64,000 nt of DNA from Solibacillus sp. FSL W7-1464 (GTDB lineage Bacteria; Bacillota; Bacilli; Bacillales_A; Planococcaceae): NCBI RefSeq assembly GCF_038004425.1, contig NZ_JBBORC010000001.1, positions 3,077,001 through 3,141,000 of the forward strand. The letters are read 5' to 3'. Shown piece by piece: positions 60,010 to 64,000 of this stretch. Position 1 is the first letter of the stretch; the number at the start of each line of letters is the position of its first letter. A program made the translations under genes and the position numbers. The notes beneath the pieces were generated by a model. That model was given only the letters and a program-made list of their open reading frames with translations. It ran no database searches and was not told where the DNA came from.

Positions 60010-61287
60010 TTAGGCAGCGGTTTGAAGACTGGCGAAATCGTTCATCATTTGGTGTTCGTTAAACATGGTTTTCTTTTTGCACAAGGCATGTAAAATCTTG
60101 AGTAATTTCCCACATAGCACAACGATGGATTGCTTCTTGCGAAGCGGATTGATCGAGCGTGTGGTGTAATATTCATGTAATTGCTTAAATGCAGAATTAT
60201 GCAAGATTAACGGCATCATGACTCGGAATAAGAGGGCGCGAAGTTTGCGTCTTCCTCGTTTGGAAATCCGTTTTTGTCCTTTTTGCTGACCGGAAGAGTT
60301 TTCACGCAATGTGAGTCCCGCTAGTTTGATTAATTGGCGTGGATGTTCATATTGTGTGAGTGAACCTACTTCTGATAGTAAATCGACAATTGTGACGTCT
60401 CCGATTCCTGGGACCGATGCTAAATACTCATAATCTGTCATTTGTTTCGAGAGCTCAATTAATTGAGCTGTTAATTCGTCTAGCTGGGCTTGCATTAATT
60501 TCACTTGAGAAAGTAGCGTGGCGATTTCCAATTTGGCCATCACTAAGCCTTTTGTCAGTCCGATTGAAGCCTGCGCAACCCCGACTAATTGTTTTGCCTT
60601 TGGTAGTTGGGGACTTTTCATTCCGTCTACTTGGCGGTATAAAAATAGTAGTTCTTCAGGTGTTTTCCCTCTGATATCCGATGGCAGTGGTGTCATTTCG
60701 AGTACCGCATACGCCATTTTGCCGAAGCTTTTAAATACGTGTGTAAACTCTGGGAAGAAGCGATCTAGCCAACGAATAATCCGATTGTGTAAAGCATTTA
60801 AATCTTCTTGAATCTTTGAGCGTAATGTCGCACCATTTCGTAACTCAGCTTCGATTCCTTCGAGAGTTCGAGGATAGCTGAAGCGACCGTCTCGCATGAG
60901 GCGAGCGATGACAAGTGCGTCTTTTTGGTCATTCTTTGTTTGAAGATTGTCGTCCAATTCCTTGGAACGGTTGACGTGCATCGGATTGACCATGACGAAT
61001 GGAATTCCGTAGCTTGTCAGAAACGCCGCCAAGTTCATCCAGTAGTGTCCTGTTGGCTCAAAACCAACGAGGATTTCCTGTTTTTCATGTGTAGCTTTTA
61101 ACGTAAGCAGTCGCTCATAAAAGCCTTCAAATCCACTGCGTGACTGCACAATGGGAAATGATTTTTGGAGCACTCGGCCTCGATCATCAATGGCACAGGC
61201 GAAATGTTTGTGCTTCGCAATGTCGATACCGATTACCAGAGTATTTTCAGAAACTTGATTAATTTTATGGTTCATATTAGAATTCAT
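60010..61287 (-). CDS. IS110-family transposase (DEDD/serine recombinase type)
   Basis: 425 residues. The RuvC-like N-terminal DEDD domain starts NTLVIGIDIAKHKHFACAID, with a second acidic site in LVGFEPTGHYWMNLAAF, and a third around NDQKDALVIARLMRDGRFSY. The C-terminal Tnp_IS110 (Transposase_20) domain shows LASVPGIGDVTIVDLLSEVG and the catalytic Ser region ENSSGQQKGQKRISKRGRRK. Such enzymes recombine DNA under the guidance of a bridge RNA encoded in the element's non-coding end. The frame is intact. A coiled-coil segment links the two domains. Confidence 0.95.
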   Translation of the reverse strand: MNSNMNHKINQVSENTLVIGIDIAKHKHFACAIDDRGRVLQKSFPIVQSRSGFEGFYERLLTLKATHEKQEILVGFEPTGHYWMNLAAFLTSYGIPFVMVNPMHVNRSKELDDNLQTKNDQKDALVIARLMRDGRFSYPRTLEGIEAELRNGATLRSKIQEDLNALHNRIIRWLDRFFPEFTHVFKSFGKMAYAVLEMTPLPSDIRGKTPEELLFLYRQVDGMKSPQLPKAKQLVGVAQASIGLTKGLVMAKLEIATLLSQVKLMQAQLDELTAQLIELSKQMTDYEYLASVPGIGDVTIVDLLSEVGSLTQYEHPRQLIKLAGLTLRENSSGQQKGQKRISKRGRRKLRALLFRVMMPLILHNSAFKQLHEYYTTRSINPLRKKQSIVVLCGKLLKILHALCKKKTMFNEHQMMNDFASLQTAA

Positions 61288-61659
61288 TAGATAGTCCTCT
61301 CGTAGATGAATGAGTCAATTTAGTCGTTGATACTCAAGCATCATACAGGAGGGCTTTTTTGTTTTCAAGTCCCCGAAAATGTTTCTAACAGGAATGCTCC
61401 TATTAACTTAGAGTACGGTTTTACGGTAAAGGTTTCATTTTGTGAAATATTTTTAAAGCTTATCATAAAAAAATAAAGCATAAGCTTCCATTTGGAAAAC
61501 TTATACTTTACTTATAAAGACTTTCATGAAAAAAAGCGCTCTCCTATTTCAGAAAAGCGCACGATTGTTGGCTACATTGATTTGAAACAGTTTTAGAACG
61601 CCTTTTTTAATAAACTAAATAACGTTATACTTTTTATAACAACGCTTTTAGGAGGCTCT
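61288..61659. other. Upstream part of the IS110 element and TetR promoter region
   Basis: About 370 nt. It has the IS upstream sequence to about 61404 and a reverse-strand terminator-like hairpin (GCGCTTTTC / GAGAGCGC, then TTTTTTT, 61529-61560) with no gene upstream of it. The rest is the AT-rich promoter region of the TetR gene. Confidence 0.5.
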
Positions 61660-62205
61660 ATGATAACAAAAGGTGAACGTACTAAACAGCATATTTTACA
61701 GGTAGCCATTAAATTATTTAGTAAAAACTCATTTAAAAATGTAACAATCAGACAAATTGCTAAAGAAGCGGGTATTTCACCTGGACTTATTTATAAATAT
61801 TTTGATACACAAGAAGCTATTTACTATGCGGCCATGCAATATGCGAGCCATGAGCTGCTGGAGCGCTTGCAAACAATTGAGAAATTGGAACAGTTTGTCC
61901 AAGAGTATTTACATCATATGTTTACTTCTGAAGTACTGTTTGAAATCATGACCTATTTTTCACTTGATCAAGATCATTCCAAAAACTTTCTCCCGATATT
62001 AAATGAAATCAATCAGCTTCTCGATTTATTTGAACAAAAAATTTCAGGACCAAATGCTAAAGTGGAAGCTCAACTTTTATTCTCGACATTAAACGGACTA
62101 ATCATTTCCTATAAAAAAATTCCCAATCGCGATACAGAAGCCAAAATCGCCGCAATTCAAAAGCTAGCTGATTACTATGTGTCGCAATTAAAAAAACGTT
62201 TATAA
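61660..62205 (+). CDS. TetR-family transcriptional regulator (possibly fatty-acid related)
   Basis: 181 residues. The N-terminal HTH (about 8-55) is standard: TKQHILQVAIKLFSKNSFKN, VTIRQIAKEAGISPGLIYKY and FDTQEAIYYAAMQYA. The rest is the alpha-helical ligand domain. ATG behind AGGAGGCTCT. It is convergent with an acyl-CoA synthetase gene, with which it shares the hairpin at 62205-62236. Regulation of fatty-acid genes (FadR-like) is plausible from context only. Confidence 0.9.
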   Translation: MITKGERTKQHILQVAIKLFSKNSFKNVTIRQIAKEAGISPGLIYKYFDTQEAIYYAAMQYASHELLERLQTIEKLEQFVQEYLHHMFTSEVLFEIMTYFSLDQDHSKNFLPILNEINQLLDLFEQKISGPNAKVEAQLLFSTLNGLIISYKKIPNRDTEAKIAAIQKLADYYVSQLKKRL

Positions 62206-62236
62206 AAGGTGATAGAAAGCTTCTTCTATCACCTTT
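62205..62236. terminator. Bidirectional terminator between TetR and the acyl-CoA synthetase gene
   Basis: AAAGGTGATAGAA / TTCTATCACCTTT form a 13-bp stem with a 6-nt loop. A and T runs flank it on both strands. Confidence 0.85.
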
Positions 62237-62241
62237 CATCG

Positions 62242-63711
62242 TTATACCGGGTTTGCAACAGTTAAATGTGTTTTTAAAATTTTGCCAACTGCATTGCGAG
62301 GTAATTGATCTAAAAATACTACTTCTTTAATAGACTTATAGGATGCTAATCGTTCTTTATTAAAAGCAATTATCTCTGCCTCCGTTACGTGCTCTCCTTC
62401 TTTTACGACAATGTAAGCACGCGGTACCTCACCCCATTGTTCATTTGGTACACCGACAACAGCTACTTCTGCTACTGCCGGATGCTCAGCTAGAACAGCT
62501 TCTAACTCTGCTGAATATATATTTTCTCCACCACTAATAATCATGTCTTTCAAACGATCCACTACATATAAAAAGCCATCTTCGTCAATATATCCAGCAT
62601 CTCCTGTGTACATTTCCCCATTGCGTACTGTTTGCTGATAACTTTCTTCATTTTTGTAATACCCCACAAATACTTGCGGACCGCTTAAAACAATTTCACC
62701 GACAGTTCCTTGTGCGACCGGTTCCTTCGTTTCGACATCAACAATATGAACACTCGCTTGCATAACCGGTTTCCCCATCGATGTGAATTTCTCTTTGTTT
62801 TGTGACTCCTTCCAAAATGAAACCGCACCTGTAAACTCGGTAATGCCGTACACTTGCTGAATTGGAATACCAAGCTGTCTAAAACCTAAAATAAGTGGGG
62901 TTGGTACTACTGAAGCACCACATGAAATATTACGAATACTTGAAATATCGGATTTTACCATTGGATAAGTCTTCAACATAAATGCAAGCATAGCTGGAAC
63001 TGTCATCATCGTTGTAATTTGATGTTCCTGAATCGCTTTCCATGCTTCTACTGGATGAAAGTCCTCCATTAAAATCATTGTTGCCCCAACGTGTACATTC
63101 GTAATAAGTGGAGCAAATCCGCCGATATGGAAAAACGGCGCAACCATTAAGAAACGATCCTGCTCCCACCAATCGATTGTATGGCTTAAACCAATGGAAG
63201 CTGCTTGCAAATTGTAATGCGAGAGCATCGCACCTTTTGGTTTACCTGTTGTTCCAGATGTATACATCATCAAAATTGGCTCATGGTAATGTGTTACATG
63301 AATTGGCTCGGATGCCGTCTCAGAATAAATACCTTGAAGTTCTGATGTGCTAATCCCTGTGATCGGCAACTGCCTTACCACTTCTTGAAACACTTCATCA
63401 TGCACTAGTAATTTAGCGTCACTATGCTCCACAATGTATTGTAACTCTGCCCCTTGTAAACGATAATTTAGCACAACTGTGATAATGCCTAACTTGGCTG
63501 CACCGAAAAATGCTGCTACAACATGCTCGTTATTTTTACAAAGTAATGCAATTTTATCTCCTGCCTGAAGCCCATTCTCCAGCAAATACTGTGCAAAACT
63601 GTTTGCACGAGCATTCATTTCAGCAAATGTTAGCTGCACCTCATTGTGAATAAAACCAACTTTCTCTCCTTGTAATGTTGCACGACTCGCTAATACTTGA
63701 CCAATGTTCAT
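62242..63711 (-). CDS. Acyl-CoA synthetase (AMP-forming, long-chain type)
   Basis: 489 residues. It activates fatty or other carboxylic acids to acyl-CoA with ATP. The AMP-binding signature is LMMYTSGTTGKPKGAMLSHY; other family blocks are VYGITEFTGAVSFWKESQN (motif II), MYTGDAGYIDEDGFLYVVDR (A5), LKDMIISGGENIYSAELEAV (A7/hinge) and the catalytic Lys in PRNAVGKILKTHL near the C-terminus. Slightly shorter than FadD-type enzymes, as in LcfB/FadK-like and benzoate-type ligases. Substrate unknown. It follows the 63729 gene by 17 nt and belongs to the same operon. Confidence 0.94.
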   Translation of the reverse strand: MNIGQVLASRATLQGEKVGFIHNEVQLTFAEMNARANSFAQYLLENGLQAGDKIALLCKNNEHVVAAFFGAAKLGIITVVLNYRLQGAELQYIVEHSDAKLLVHDEVFQEVVRQLPITGISTSELQGIYSETASEPIHVTHYHEPILMMYTSGTTGKPKGAMLSHYNLQAASIGLSHTIDWWEQDRFLMVAPFFHIGGFAPLITNVHVGATMILMEDFHPVEAWKAIQEHQITTMMTVPAMLAFMLKTYPMVKSDISSIRNISCGASVVPTPLILGFRQLGIPIQQVYGITEFTGAVSFWKESQNKEKFTSMGKPVMQASVHIVDVETKEPVAQGTVGEIVLSGPQVFVGYYKNEESYQQTVRNGEMYTGDAGYIDEDGFLYVVDRLKDMIISGGENIYSAELEAVLAEHPAVAEVAVVGVPNEQWGEVPRAYIVVKEGEHVTEAEIIAFNKERLASYKSIKEVVFLDQLPRNAVGKILKTHLTVANPV

Positions 63712-63728
63712 AACCCTATCCCCTTTGT

Positions 63729-64000
63729 TTATAAAATTGGTAAATCTTCAAACGGCTTTGTTACATATTCCTGATACGAGACAAAAAGCTCCTCCCATAA
63801 AGCTTCCCATCGACGAGCTGCACGCATATTTTCTTGATTTGGGAAATCGACTAAATTAATTGAAGCAATCGATTCAATTTCCTTTGCATAATTATTTAGT
63901 TCTTGCTCCGATAACTGCGGGAACATTTCACGAAGCACATCTGGCAATGGCCATTTTGACTTCAATAAATCACGATAAACTTGCGCTAACAGTACATTCC
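63729..64000 (-). CDS. Unidentified protein, C-terminal 90 residues (cut by right window edge)
   Basis: The frame stays open to the right edge (NVLLAQVYRDLL precedes the apparent TTG start at 63965, so that codon is internal). The visible part is helical and charged: LPDVLREMFPQLSEQELNNY, NQENMRAARRWEALWEELFV and a Pro-rich end (VTKPFEDLPIL). I do not recognise the family from this fragment. It is the upstream neighbour of the acyl-CoA synthetase in the same operon, so a role in acyl-CoA metabolism is a reasonable expectation only. Confidence 0.7.
   Translation of the reverse strand, partial: NVLLAQVYRDLLKSKWPLPDVLREMFPQLSEQELNNYAKEIESIASINLVDFPNQENMRAARRWEALWEELFVSYQEYVTKPFEDLPIL

Larger units (their letters stand above)
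59700..61404 (-). mobile_element. IS110-family insertion sequence (boundaries approximate)
   Basis: Intact IS110-type transposase (60010-61287) with about 300 nt of hairpin-rich non-coding DNA downstream and about 110 nt upstream. The family lacks terminal inverted repeats, so ends cannot be fixed by eye. ATGCTCCTAT occurs in the same orientation at 59905-59914 and 61395-61404 and might mark the junctions, giving a 1.5-kb unit; alternatively the left end lies near 59700. Confidence 0.7.

Noticed and set aside
61529-61560. Reverse-strand hairpin upstream of TetR considered as evidence of a missed gene
   Set aside because: No reverse-strand ORF or RNA-like conservation is visible between it and the TetR start; it may be a relic left by the IS110 insertion.

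Overview
The window reads as a chromosomal segment of an AT-rich, low-GC Gram-positive endospore-former-type bacterium (Bacillota, Bacillales). Gene content points to the Planococcaceae/Lysinibacillus-Solibacillus side: strong Shine-Dalgarno sites of the AGGAGG type, intrinsic terminators with long T tracts, an RsbQ/RsbP energy-stress pair, YunC, YrzI, a BceRS-BceAB peptide-antibiotic module and several ECF sigma/anti-sigma pairs. The genus is inferred from family resemblance, not proven. No rRNA, tRNA or CRISPR array was seen.

Layout. 1-1397: 5' part of a group II intron (reverse strand, leaving the window on the left) sitting directly on the terminator of an amino-acid ABC transporter operon (1448-3642). 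3935-7599: CitMHS citrate symporter with a CitS/CitT-like two-component system. 7798-12408: a secreted ComEC-like metallo-beta-lactamase-fold protein, yunC, a small unknown gene and an oligopeptide-type binding lipoprotein. 12698-14012: cobT behind a cobalamin riboswitch and attenuator. 14063-16701: three small membrane proteins and a frameshifted diguanylate cyclase. 16940-18965: rsbQ-rsbP. 19151-25721: RDD protein, AraC regulator, a yrzI locus with an extra small ORF, a phospholipase-D-type protein, and a regulator-ABC exporter operon. 25826-26400: decayed gene fragments (HAD, Crp/Fnr).

26708-30048: LysR regulator, acetyl-CoA hydrolase/CoA-transferase and an HD-domain protein. 30210-32801: an IS21-family element with iterated 22-bp ends. 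32940-39218: an accessory stretch of small, mostly acidic orphan genes (one with a DUF4375-like domain), an MFS transporter and a PadR-DUF2812 operon. 39707-43345: a secreted protein with a hydrophobic C-terminal segment (bacteriocin-like architecture), small membrane proteins, DUF2062 and a GGDEF protein. 43530-47900: a BceRS-BceAB module, convergent, with a candidate BceR operator. 48848-50510: ECF sigma/anti-sigma pair with a candidate autoregulated promoter. 50993-51967: an Abi_2/HEPN abortive-infection gene. 52361-57608: alpha/beta hydrolase, RidA/HxlR divergent pair, VanZ-like protein, and a second ECF sigma/zinc-finger anti-sigma operon. 57668-59599: an ECF sigma factor fused to a roughly 450-residue extension, the most unusual gene in the window. 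About 59700-61404: an IS110-family element with structured flanking non-coding DNA. 61660-64000: a TetR regulator, an acyl-CoA synthetase and a gene cut by the right edge.

The main themes are nutrient sensing and uptake (amino acids, citrate, peptides, B12 salvage) and envelope stress or antibiotic response (Bce module, three ECF sigma genes, RsbQP). These are interrupted by three kinds of mobile element and by an island of orphan small genes that may be immunity- or defence-related.
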